DNA of 40,696 nt from Chitinophaga pinensis (lineage in GTDB: Bacteria; Bacteroidota; Bacteroidia; Flavobacteriales_D; Crocinitomicaceae): the NCBI GenBank assembly GCA_943327315.2, contig CALPWQ020000010.1:1-40696 (forward strand), given 5' to 3'. The notes under the pieces are model-generated. The model saw only the letters and a list, made by a program, of their open reading frames with translations. It had not been told where the DNA came from and did no database searches. Position numbers and translations under genes: made by a program. Shown here in pieces: positions 16,753 to 24,675 of this stretch (positions within the stretch are counted from its first letter, which is position 1; the number at the start of each line of letters is the position of its first letter).

Positions 16753-17376
16753 TTAGATTTTCTCAACATCTGCGCATTTGTCAATCTCCATAGATGTTTC
16801 ACTGAATCGGAATAAAAATTCGTTGATGTCAGTTTTCTCACTCAGGGTTGTCCACGTTTGATTAAAGGTGCGCTTCGCCTTCGTTCGTGTTGCTTTGGCG
16901 TCTGAAATCATGTCTAAAAAGGGGATGTCTTGGTTTAAAAGAAGAGCATTTTTTTGTGAAAAGTCCATTTCATTGGCGATTCTGTTTTTAAAATGTTGGA
17001 AGGAAAACAACTGGTATTCGTCGCTCGCATTCTTGTTTTTGTCCGACGATTCAATTTCTTTTGCCATGCTGATTATTTTCTGAAAAAGCAGTTCATAAGG
17101 ACTGCCAATCATTAAATCAATTGTGTTCATTTTAATGGATGAGAAATACGCTTGAAGTGGTTCCGTCAAAGGATTGGATTCATACGCTAAATGCTCAGTA
17201 TCATCGAAATCCTTTACATAGGTTGCTTCTTCGTGCATTCCCGAATGGGTTGAATCAAACAACAACACATGATTGGTAAAGGCTTTTAAAACATTTTTGT
17301 CGGTACGTTGATAGGTCTCAAGCGCTTTATCACCGACCCAAAGTATGCCGTTTTCTGAATTTTCCGAATTTTTCAT
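16753..17376 (-). CDS. Hypothetical protein preceding the ECF sigma gene
   Basis: This is a 207-residue soluble protein with no signal peptide, no TM helix and no recognised motif. The first half is mixed and acidic (YVKDFDDTEHLAYESN); the second is mainly helical and charged. Its position as the first gene before an ECF sigma factor, with 15 bases between them, suggests a regulatory or co-expressed role. It starts 63 bases from the divergent peptidase gene, so the two transcription units share a small intergenic region. A cytoplasmic anti-sigma function is possible but unsupported by motif. Confidence 0.65.
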   Translation of the reverse strand: MKNSENSENGILWVGDKALETYQRTDKNVLKAFTNHVLLFDSTHSGMHEEATYVKDFDDTEHLAYESNPLTEPLQAYFSSIKMNTIDLMIGSPYELLFQKIISMAKEIESSDKNKNASDEYQLFSFQHFKNRIANEMDFSQKNALLLNQDIPFLDMISDAKATRTKAKRTFNQTWTTLSEKTDINEFLFRFSETSMEIDKCADVEKI

Positions 17377-17439
17377 TTCATTATGTTATTTTCAAAATAT
17401 CGATAGGTACGCCAAGAAATATGCTGAATAACTCTTAAT

Positions 17440-18711
17440 TTGAAAATTTCATCTAATTTAGAAAACAATCCATTGACTTACTTCTTCCGTAATAAAAATA
17501 GTTTGGTCACTTTTAGATTTTCACGGCACAATGAATGCAAAGTCGCAGGAAAAATTGCGGAACTTAGTTTTCTTGAACAGAGGATTAAGGAAGGTTTTAC
17601 GTTCTTTTTGGATCAACTTTCTAAATGGGTGAACGAAGATTTGGAAGTGAACATTGCTTTGTTGTCAAGTGATGCTTTTCCAAATGACTGGATCGCCATG
17701 TACAATGCTCAACAGTCATTGCCTCATTCTTTCCATTTTAGTTTTAACAGAGACTTTTTACAGCCGAGTCTACATGGTTATTCTGAAGATGGGCAAATTG
17801 AATTGAAAAAGGCGGTTCTTCATGAATTGACACATGCCTTTGATCATGCTGTAATTACAGAATCGAGTAATGTTTATGCTACGCGAAATTTTCATATTCA
17901 AGATGGTCAATCAGGTCCCGAGCCAAGCAATTTTTGGCTATTTATGCATTATATGTCATGCCTAAGAAATGAGGGGGTGGCCATGTTGGCAGAGGGCTTG
18001 TTTTTCCCTGAAAATGACCTGTCAAAAGAATCTGCTTGGCAGCATTTTTTAAATGATTTTCATTTCGTGATCGAGATGTCTACTTCGAACAGTAATCCTC
18101 AGAATTCCTTGGTGCGACTTCGATCTATTTGTGACAATCTATACCGTTATTCCGGAGAAATCATGCGAAGTGTTATTGATGATCAGATCACACACTTCGA
18201 AAACAATGATCGACTAAAAGTGCTTGAAGCTGCATGTGAATTGGATTTGTCCGAATGGATTGTGTTGATTGCTAAACGTTATGGAAATGAACAAACCAAT
18301 GATTCGCTTCATGCACTATTTTTCTTTTTAAGTCAACCGAAACGAAAGATGAAATCGGACAAAAGCATCCCTGATTTTTATGAGATGTATGCATACGATG
18401 ACTATAATTATCTCGATTTTCTTTCCAAAGTATGTCCGATGAAACTCGATAGTGAGGCCATACATCATGCGTTAAAAAACAGTTTTTTCAAATCAACTAT
18501 TTTTGATGTGGAGCATTCACTGAAAATAAAAACCATGGAGTTGGTTGAATGTAGAAACAATCACAACGCGGAGTTGGTGGACTGGACTTTGTCCTATATC
18601 TTGCTCAATGGAGATGTCATTGATGATCAGCTCGTATTTGTTGGTTATTTGGATGATTGGATGATTATGGATTGTACGATGCAGCGTATTCGAATGAACA
18701 CTGGGATTTAG
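17440..18711 (+). CDS. HExxH zinc-peptidase-like protein with DUF1232-like C-terminal tail
   Basis: This is a 423-residue protein with no signal peptide. The zinc motif HELTH is at residues 128-132 in a helix (KKAVLHELTHAFDHA). Downstream RNEGVAMLAEGL (Glu178, Glu185) supplies a gluzincin-like third ligand and helix. After a helical middle region, the C-terminus (about 384-415) reads LSYILLNGDVIDDQLVFVGYLDDW, which resembles the DUF1232/YkvA signature 'Y...D.IPD...vGylDD'. The only in-frame start is TTG 17440: a stop lies in frame at 17425-17427 and no in-frame ATG occurs until residue 87. It diverges from the ECF sigma unit. The cytoplasmic substrate is unknown. Confidence 0.72.
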   Translation: MKISSNLENNPLTYFFRNKNSLVTFRFSRHNECKVAGKIAELSFLEQRIKEGFTFFLDQLSKWVNEDLEVNIALLSSDAFPNDWIAMYNAQQSLPHSFHFSFNRDFLQPSLHGYSEDGQIELKKAVLHELTHAFDHAVITESSNVYATRNFHIQDGQSGPEPSNFWLFMHYMSCLRNEGVAMLAEGLFFPENDLSKESAWQHFLNDFHFVIEMSTSNSNPQNSLVRLRSICDNLYRYSGEIMRSVIDDQITHFENNDRLKVLEAACELDLSEWIVLIAKRYGNEQTNDSLHALFFFLSQPKRKMKSDKSIPDFYEMYAYDDYNYLDFLSKVCPMKLDSEAIHHALKNSFFKSTIFDVEHSLKIKTMELVECRNNHNAELVDWTLSYILLNGDVIDDQLVFVGYLDDWMIMDCTMQRIRMNTGI

Positions 18712-18984
18712 AGTGTTTTATGTGAGAATTGAAAAGTCGCACGAAAATAGGGCTGAGTTGTTGTGGTCTAAATCAATGTCATTCATGGTTGAAGTTCACT
18801 CGGCTTAGTGTCTCAAAGCAAACGAGTAATTCAAAGATTTAGAAGGTTATCCTAAGGTTCGCCTTCAACCTCGTAATAAAACAATGGAAATATAAATGTT
18901 TTCAATAAATAGGAACTGAAAGGTAGTTAACAATTAATTAAAAATTCAATTCCGAATAATTGTTAAATTTGTAATTACTAAGCT
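18712..18984. other. Intergenic region before the ten-gene run
   Basis: These 273 bases contain no reading frame of note. A short inverted pair GAAGG...CCTTC occurs around 18844-18868. The last 25 bases hold the promoter box listed separately. No terminator for the peptidase gene is evident, so read-through is possible. Confidence 0.45.
18964..18971 (+). promoter_or_regulatory. -7 promoter box for the DUF4407/transglutaminase gene run
   Basis: TAAATTTG is an exact TAnnTTTG match 13 bases before the ATG at 18985. The expected -33 TTTG is missing at normal spacing (the region is AT-rich: TTAACAATTAATTAAAAATT), which could mean an alternative sigma factor or activator is needed. Confidence 0.5.
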
Positions 18985-19953
18985 ATGAACGAACTATTTG
19001 CTATTCTGGGATTGAGCCTAATTGTCTCATTTTATTTGGCATTTAATGGCAGTTTTAATTTGCTCGGCGCTGGCAGTTCCACCAATGATCCGAATGCACC
19101 TGATAGAACGGGTTCAAACAATGTACCTTCTTCGATTCAAAACAATCTATTGCTCATAGAGCATCTAACACAGCACCTCCAAACATTTAGAAAAAACTAC
19201 CGCAATGGCCCGGAGAATTATAATGAATTCGGTTACAAGGTGGATGGGAGCATCAATGCCAATGGTCAAGATGTTGACTTAAGCTACACATACCCAATTA
19301 TAGGTGGTCAAAGCGTGACTTTTTCTGTTTGTTTGAATCCAACGGAGGTTTCTCAAGTAATTGATGGATATGGAGGAACTGAGGATGGCCGCGTATTAAA
19401 AGGAATTGAAATTACATCGAACAGTGGTCAGGCAACAGCAGAGACGAATTATCCCTATGTAGTTGATTTGAGCAATCAGTTTGCAGCTAAAATTGCAGCG
19501 CATATTGTTGAGAATTTACAGCAATTGGGAAAAGACGATTATGTATCGAGGGTCTTAGCTGCAAAGAATTTTGTTCAGCATTTGCCGTACGGTGTTCCTA
19601 AGTTTGAAATAGCACCGTTTCAATATATTGAACTTGCCTTGCCCTACGAATCATTTGTATTGAGCTATAGCGATTGCGACAGCAAATCAGTTTTTATGGC
19701 TGCAATTTTAAAGGAAATGATTGATGTTGAAAATATTGTTTTGGTCAGTTGTCAGGTGCAAGACCCTAATGTTCCTGGTGAAATGGGAGGGCATATGTTC
19801 ATTGGAGTGGCTGGGATGCCATTTCGTAAATCTTCTACAGCGGAATACAAGGGTAAAACGTATCATTTTATAGAGACAACCACGCCACACATTCCTGATG
19901 GACATCCGATGAATGATATTTCCGATCTTGAATTTTATCCTTTGGTGGTATGA
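18985..19953 (+). CDS. Membrane-anchored transglutaminase-like protein A
   Basis: This is a 322-residue protein. An N-terminal TM or uncleaved signal anchor covers about residues 4-21, followed by a Gly/Ser/Asn/Pro linker (27-50). A middle region of strands and helices leads to a papain-like transglutaminase fold: Cys231 in SYSDCDSKSVFMAA, His270 in MGGHMFIGV, and Glu297 in YHFIETTTP. The order Cys-His-acid and the 'DCD(S/T)(K/R)S' context match the transglutaminase-core superfamily, whose bacterial members may be peptidases or cross-linking enzymes. It is the first gene of a tight run and overlaps the next by four bases (ATGA). A paralogous enzyme lies at 25627-26517. Confidence 0.78.
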   Translation: MNELFAILGLSLIVSFYLAFNGSFNLLGAGSSTNDPNAPDRTGSNNVPSSIQNNLLLIEHLTQHLQTFRKNYRNGPENYNEFGYKVDGSINANGQDVDLSYTYPIIGGQSVTFSVCLNPTEVSQVIDGYGGTEDGRVLKGIEITSNSGQATAETNYPYVVDLSNQFAAKIAAHIVENLQQLGKDDYVSRVLAAKNFVQHLPYGVPKFEIAPFQYIELALPYESFVLSYSDCDSKSVFMAAILKEMIDVENIVLVSCQVQDPNVPGEMGGHMFIGVAGMPFRKSSTAEYKGKTYHFIETTTPHIPDGHPMNDISDLEFYPLVV

Positions 19954-20750
19954 CGGGAATGTTCAATTGGTTTACGAGTTTAAGTGCGCTGCAAGGGACC
20001 TTGTATTTCATTGGAGTTTTGCTTGCTCTGGGGTTAATGCCCTATTATGGAATTATTTTCAAATGCATTGGCTTCTGGTACCGAAAAGAAAAAGGGAAAA
20101 TTCTAGATTTTGAATTTGACATTTCTCCCGATCATTATCTTGTTACACTCAAGGGCAGGGAATACTATAAATTACCAGAAGACCAGGGGTTTCTTTTGAA
20201 CGGAGGGAGCATCATACTCACTTGGAGAGTTACTGGTGCTTACCGAGTAGATATCGATGGGGTGGGGAAGAAGTTGAAAGGGAATGGAGCTTATACCGTT
20301 GTGAACCGCAAGCGACCAAATTTCAAAATGACCATTTACACCTTGCAAGGCAAGAAAACGAAGATTTTACATCTCCCAGTTGAGAAAATAAAAGATTTAA
20401 ATACTGCAAAACTTGTGAATCAAAAGATGGGATTGACAAGAGAACTGATGGATCCAAATACACGTGAATTCACTAAATCGGCATATACAGGATTGTCATA
20501 CACGCATGCTCAGCCCAAGGTGAGCATATCTTATCCGAATGCACACATTTCATATCCGAAGAATAAAAACATGAATTACGAGTCGCCGAATCAAGGTGTT
20601 GATCGCAATAGGGTATTGTCAACGCTTTTGGAAAAGCAAAATACGGTAAAATTGAATTGTTTGAATTCCCAAAAGTACAACGCAAATGGGAAGCACTTTT
20701 TTCAGGATGTGAGGGACAAAATGCATCAGGAAATGATTGAAAATAAATAA
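19950..20750 (+). CDS. Single-TM protein with an Ig-like domain
   Basis: This is a 266-residue protein of unknown function. One TM helix lies at about 17-40, immediately followed by the basic cluster YRKEKGK, which suggests the C-terminal part faces the cytoplasm. Residues about 85-147 (GGSIILTWRVTGAYRVDIDG, then a G..AYTVV turn and MTIYTLQG) match the common bacterial Ig-like pattern 'W.v.gA..v.IdG.G.....G...V.P....TYTL'. The C-terminal 100 residues are polar and probably disordered, with near repeats VSISYPN and AHISYPKN. It overlaps the transglutaminase gene upstream, so the two products are likely made together. Confidence 0.65.
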   Translation: MTGMFNWFTSLSALQGTLYFIGVLLALGLMPYYGIIFKCIGFWYRKEKGKILDFEFDISPDHYLVTLKGREYYKLPEDQGFLLNGGSIILTWRVTGAYRVDIDGVGKKLKGNGAYTVVNRKRPNFKMTIYTLQGKKTKILHLPVEKIKDLNTAKLVNQKMGLTRELMDPNTREFTKSAYTGLSYTHAQPKVSISYPNAHISYPKNKNMNYESPNQGVDRNRVLSTLLEKQNTVKLNCLNSQKYNANGKHFFQDVRDKMHQEMIENK

Positions 20751-20791
20751 GAAAAAGTAAAGTTGAATAGTAAGTTTTAAAACAAATAGTT

Positions 20792-22105
20792 ATGAATGAA
20801 AATGTAGATTACAAATTGGATATTGACAAAATGGCAGGCAAGAAAATTGCTAAATTTTTGTGGAAATGTGCAGGTGGAGATGAGCGAATCATGCAGTATG
20901 CAAGTTATTACGACCACATGAAAATGATGGGGATCGGCGGAGTGGTTTTGGCTACAGCTGTTCTTGCAACTCTTGCGATGGGTTTTGCGATACAAACCAT
21001 TTTTGGTTCTTGGTACGCAACAATACCAATTGCTTTGGTTTGGGGATTGATCATTTTTAACCTAGATCGATTCATTGTTTCCGTTGGAAAAGGGGATGGT
21101 GAAGAGAAAATAGGAGGATGGGAATTTCTGTCAGCATTCCCAAGATTGGTCATGGCTATCTTCATTGGATTAACGATTTCTGCACCCTTAGAGACAGAGA
21201 TTTTTGACAAGGAAATTGATCGCGAGTGGGAAAATGCCAAGATGGACATGAGTATCAAACGACGCTACGAGGTAGAACAAGAGTTTTTGAATACGGGGGA
21301 ATACCGTTCCACAATGGATAAAATTAAACAAGATTCAGTCGTTTTAAGTCGTTCTGAACTGCTAAAGAATGAAGCGAATAACAATATTCTTTTACTAAAT
21401 ACAATAGGATTGTATGGCGCAGTACCGTGTAATAAAGGCGCGGTGTGCCGAAACACAAGCCACCAGACGCTCTATAAATTGGCGTCAGATGCGAATTTGG
21501 CATATGAAAAAGATTTGCGACGATTGGACAGTTTAAAAAAGGTGTTGGCATCCTTTGAGGACAAAAGAGTACTCATGTTGAACAATGCTGCAGATAGTAT
21601 AAAGGCGCTTAAACCAGGTTTCCTTGATAAAATTATGATGATTGAAAAGTTATCAAGCCAAGGTAAAGAAGTCGAAGTTTACGACCCCGCAACTGGTAAA
21701 ATCAAAATGGAAAATGGCAAGCCCGTTGTCAAAGAAATCTATGGCAATGCATGGTGGCCAATTAATCTAGTGCGATGGTTATTTATTCTACTTGAAGTAG
21801 CTCCAGTTTTGTTGAAGATGTTCATGGTGAAAAGTGCCTACGATTACATGCAAGAAAATGTCACTCAAATTCTTATTGCCAAGCAAGGGATCTATTACGA
21901 GCCGCTCAAAGATGAACATGGCAAGTTAATTTGGGCAGGAACGAATCACAACCCTGCAAGAATCATTGAGGTCATCAAACACCAAAATGAACTGGAAGAA
22001 CGCAACGCCAAAGAGGCCATTACGCTATTCGCCGATGAGGAAAGCAAAAAAATTAAAGACGACCCAAGTCAGTTTTTTGATGATAAAACGAAAAAAGGGG
22101 GTTAA
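20792..22105 (+). CDS. DUF4407 membrane protein A
   Basis: This 437-residue protein is a clear DUF4407 member. It opens with KFLWKCAGGDERIMQYASYYD (in part), a family hallmark. TM1 is at about 47-70, TM2 at 74-95 ending in WGLIIFNLDRFIV, and TM3 at 113-133 ending in the family motif PLETEIFDKEID. A long charged coiled-coil-like loop (about 140-318) with Cys213 and Cys219 follows, then TM4 at 322-345 and a cytoplasmic helical tail. No biochemical function is established for DUF4407. The gene sits 41 bases after its upstream neighbour and is followed by two one-TM proteins that could be partners. A diverged relative is at 24675-25622. Confidence 0.88.
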   Translation: MNENVDYKLDIDKMAGKKIAKFLWKCAGGDERIMQYASYYDHMKMMGIGGVVLATAVLATLAMGFAIQTIFGSWYATIPIALVWGLIIFNLDRFIVSVGKGDGEEKIGGWEFLSAFPRLVMAIFIGLTISAPLETEIFDKEIDREWENAKMDMSIKRRYEVEQEFLNTGEYRSTMDKIKQDSVVLSRSELLKNEANNNILLLNTIGLYGAVPCNKGAVCRNTSHQTLYKLASDANLAYEKDLRRLDSLKKVLASFEDKRVLMLNNAADSIKALKPGFLDKIMMIEKLSSQGKEVEVYDPATGKIKMENGKPVVKEIYGNAWWPINLVRWLFILLEVAPVLLKMFMVKSAYDYMQENVTQILIAKQGIYYEPLKDEHGKLIWAGTNHNPARIIEVIKHQNELEERNAKEAITLFADEESKKIKDDPSQFFDDKTKKGG

Positions 22106-22160
22106 GAAATTTTTAGGCGTATCGTATAAGTTGGATTTATAGATTCCTGTAAAGAGTAAA

Positions 22161-23282
22161 ATGGCGGAAGAATATGTGATATACGGTGATTTAGATGGGT
22201 ATTTTTATACCGATCAGGACAAAGCCGTGGAAAAACTTTTCGAAACGAAACACGATTCGAAGCCACATAAATTCAACATAAATTTATATACGGGTGACAT
22301 AACGAACATTGAGTTAAAGAACCAATACTTACCGCGTGAGTACGAGAATTATGAAAGTATCATTCTCTCAGGTGTCAAAGGATTAACGCTCAAATCTTTT
22401 CCAAATTCAAATCAGGATGAAAGTTTAGACTTTAGTTCATTGGTGTTGATCAATCCGGAGTATGTGCGCCATTGGTTCACGGATAGAGATCTGTTAAAAT
22501 CAAGCGCGAAGGATGTTGCTGGCCAAAGAAAAATGTACGTTCACGTGCGTTCTAAGGTCATTGGTAAGACGGTAAAACCGATGCCGTTGAAGAAAGTAGA
22601 TCCACCGCAAACGGGCGGAAATGGGCCTGGCGGAAATGGACCCGGTGGAAATGTACCTGGGTCTAAAAATCCTTTAACTGACCTTCTTGACAAAGGTAAG
22701 GGCTGTCTTTCTTCAGGTAGGGGATGCTTATCCAATCTTTTATCTTGGTTAAAATGGATCTTGTTATTGCTTTTGTTGTTGTGGTTGATTCGCAAATGCA
22801 ATGACGATGAGGGTAGACAGCGTACCTGCGATGAAGCAGATCGGATGAAGATGAAGGAGACCCAACGCAAAAGAGAGTTGGATTCCTTACAGAAGGTGTA
22901 CGATACGAATTTGGCGAATGAATTGGCAAATATTTCGAAAGTGTATTTTTACGAAAATGCTTCCGATGTCAATCCATCTTCCTTCGGCGCATATGATCAA
23001 GTACTGATCTTCATGAAAAAGTATCCTGAAATTTCTGTTGCGATTCAGGGATATGAAAATCCTGCGCCAAGAGAAAACGCAGGAACGGATTTGAAAAGAG
23101 CTGAAAGTCTCGCGAAATTTTTGAGAGACAATGGAATCGAATCGTCGCGCATGCGTCCAAAAGGAAACGGCAACAAAGCTCCAATTGTCAGCAATGAAAG
23201 GCAATTGGATGGAAAAGGAAGGTGGTTTAACCGAAATATGCGTGTGGAAATTTTCATTTTAAAGTCGAAAAATGGAAAATAA
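22161..23282 (+). CDS. Single-TM protein with cytoplasmic N-domain and C-terminal OmpA domain
   Basis: This is a 373-residue protein without a signal peptide. The N-domain (1-145) is beta-rich and related to that of the next gene. A GGNGPGG repeat linker (151-167) leads to GCLSSGRGCL (181-190), one TM helix (194-211), then RKC and a charged coiled coil (215-250). The C-terminal OmpA-like domain (about 258-368) has NAGTDLKRAESLAKFL (Asp310, Arg313) and FNRNMRVEIFIL, so peptidoglycan binding is plausible, though the usual GHTD motif is altered to GYENPAP. An OmpA domain must lie in the periplasm, giving an N-in topology. The TM helix lacks the acidic residue needed for a MotB-type proton channel. 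Confidence 0.78.
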   Translation: MAEEYVIYGDLDGYFYTDQDKAVEKLFETKHDSKPHKFNINLYTGDITNIELKNQYLPREYENYESIILSGVKGLTLKSFPNSNQDESLDFSSLVLINPEYVRHWFTDRDLLKSSAKDVAGQRKMYVHVRSKVIGKTVKPMPLKKVDPPQTGGNGPGGNGPGGNVPGSKNPLTDLLDKGKGCLSSGRGCLSNLLSWLKWILLLLLLLWLIRKCNDDEGRQRTCDEADRMKMKETQRKRELDSLQKVYDTNLANELANISKVYFYENASDVNPSSFGAYDQVLIFMKKYPEISVAIQGYENPAPRENAGTDLKRAESLAKFLRDNGIESSRMRPKGNGNKAPIVSNERQLDGKGRWFNRNMRVEIFILKSKNGK

Positions 23283-24675
23283 AATCACTCACAAAGTAAA
23301 GGCTCAATTTGAAGGCCATTTCTTTACGCAACAGAAAGAGGTGCACGAGAGTGCGGTGAAAATTGTTCCAAATGATTCTCATTTGATGCACATCTACCGC
23401 GGCCATGTGACAGAGGTCGAGTTATTGAATGTGGATGAAAAATTACCAAAAACAGATTTTGAATTTTATCAGGTACACAACATTCAAATTGAAGCCGGAG
23501 GACAATGGCCACATGAAAATCCAAGAATTTTTGATTTCTATGAATTCTTCTTGGATGATGTAAAATTCGGTCAGCCTAATTTTCAGAAAGGTGTGCATTC
23601 ATCATTGAAAAATGAGGAGACGTATGTTAAAATTTCAGGCACCTTGTACGGGTCTATTTTGGAGCGTAAAATAAATCCTCCTGCCAATAAGCCACTGCCT
23701 AATCCAGTGCCAGACGAGCCCTGTATTCAATGCAATGCGGATAATAAATCGGGAGGCTATGGCGTTGACCAAAGAGAAATAGTTCTTGGGGAGGAGTCTG
23801 GGAAAGTTTGGCTCAGGTTCAATCCAGTTCAGCGGATAGATAGACTAGAGGTGTTTTATGAAGGAAATAGAATTTGGTCGACTTATGAAGTTCATCCCAA
23901 TGTAGATGGTTTTGTTGGGGGAGATTTATCTTCAGCGAAACAATCGACGGAAATGTGGAAGTCTTTTGATTACAAATTCAATAAAGACACCAATGTTTCT
24001 GTTGTTGTGACAGGAAAAGAACCAGATACAATTTGGGATTACACCCTGTTTTGCCCAAATCATATTCCACCCAACCTTCCGGCGAATGCAGGAAATGATC
24101 CTGGTGGTAATGGCGGAACGGATGTCGATGACCCCCAGAAGCCTGATTCACCGTTTACGAATGCTTTGTCTGGTTGCAGAAATAAAGGTTGTTTAAATTG
24201 GTTGAAATACTTATTTCTTCTGCTGCTGATTTTGTTTTTGCTCAAGCAATGTACCTCACTTGGACGTCACTTTGCATGCTATTATGAAAAAGCACAGAGT
24301 GAGCGCTTGATCAAAGAATACGACGAAGAGATTGAACGCAAGAAAAAGGAAATTGACGACACGAAAATTGAGGTTGAGCCTTGTGCATCCAAAAAGGCGA
24401 ATGGAACAAATGAGGTCACTACGGATTACTATGAATTGGGAGATAAGTCCGGGACAGTAGGTGTTGTATATGATATGATAGAGGCCAAAGATATGATGGA
24501 AGTCTATTATGATGGTGAGTTGGTAGGTAGTACGAACGGTTTGGTATCTGGAACGGGAACGATTTCATGGAATTACACAGCGGTAAAAGGAAAACCGACA
24601 CGCTTCATGGTGAAATTGACACCAGGCCCTGATCCCGATACAGAATGGAGTTATGATTTAATTTGCCCACAATAA
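23272..24675 (+). CDS. Single-TM protein with the same N-domain and a beta-domain repeated on both sides of the membrane
   Basis: This is a 467-residue protein overlapping the previous gene by 11 bases. The N-domain (1-137) parallels the previous gene's: AQFEGHFFTQ, HIYRGHVTEVELLN and YVKISGTLYGS align with YGDLDGYFYTD, NLYTGDITNIELKN and MYVHVRSKVIG. Domain A (about 165-262) ends PDTIWDYTLFCP. After a Gly/Asp linker and GCRNKGCLNWLKY come one TM helix (310-325) and a charged coiled coil. Domain B (about 384-466) ends PDTEWSYDLICP. A and B share the pattern 'LG..SG.V....(N/D).......(V)(F/Y)Y.G' and the W.Y.L.CP ending, so one was copied from the other. No known enzyme motif is seen. Confidence 0.72.
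   Translation: MENKITHKVKAQFEGHFFTQQKEVHESAVKIVPNDSHLMHIYRGHVTEVELLNVDEKLPKTDFEFYQVHNIQIEAGGQWPHENPRIFDFYEFFLDDVKFGQPNFQKGVHSSLKNEETYVKISGTLYGSILERKINPPANKPLPNPVPDEPCIQCNADNKSGGYGVDQREIVLGEESGKVWLRFNPVQRIDRLEVFYEGNRIWSTYEVHPNVDGFVGGDLSSAKQSTEMWKSFDYKFNKDTNVSVVVTGKEPDTIWDYTLFCPNHIPPNLPANAGNDPGGNGGTDVDDPQKPDSPFTNALSGCRNKGCLNWLKYLFLLLLILFLLKQCTSLGRHFACYYEKAQSERLIKEYDEEIERKKKEIDDTKIEVEPCASKKANGTNEVTTDYYELGDKSGTVGVVYDMIEAKDMMEVYYDGELVGSTNGLVSGTGTISWNYTAVKGKPTRFMVKLTPGPDPDTEWSYDLICPQ

Noticed and set aside
11052-18711. Calling the STAND-like NTPase and peptidase genes an antiviral defence island
   Set aside because: No nuclease, toxin effector or known defence gene is nearby, and the setting is envelope genes. 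Defence cannot be excluded but is not supported.
22619-22668. GGNGPGG tandem repeat as a CRISPR-like or satellite repeat
   Set aside because: It is an in-frame Gly/Asn/Pro linker of a protein, with no spacer structure.
20792-23282. A MotA/MotB- or Zorya-like ion motor from a four-TM protein next to a one-TM OmpA protein
   Set aside because: The arrangement is similar, but DUF4407 has its long loop between TM3 and TM4, not TM2 and TM3, and the OmpA protein's TM helix has no acidic residue to carry protons.
24663-24674. TTG start at 24663 for DUF4407-like protein B
   Set aside because: ATG 24675 overlaps the upstream stop (TAATG), the usual coupling pattern, and needs no rare start codon.
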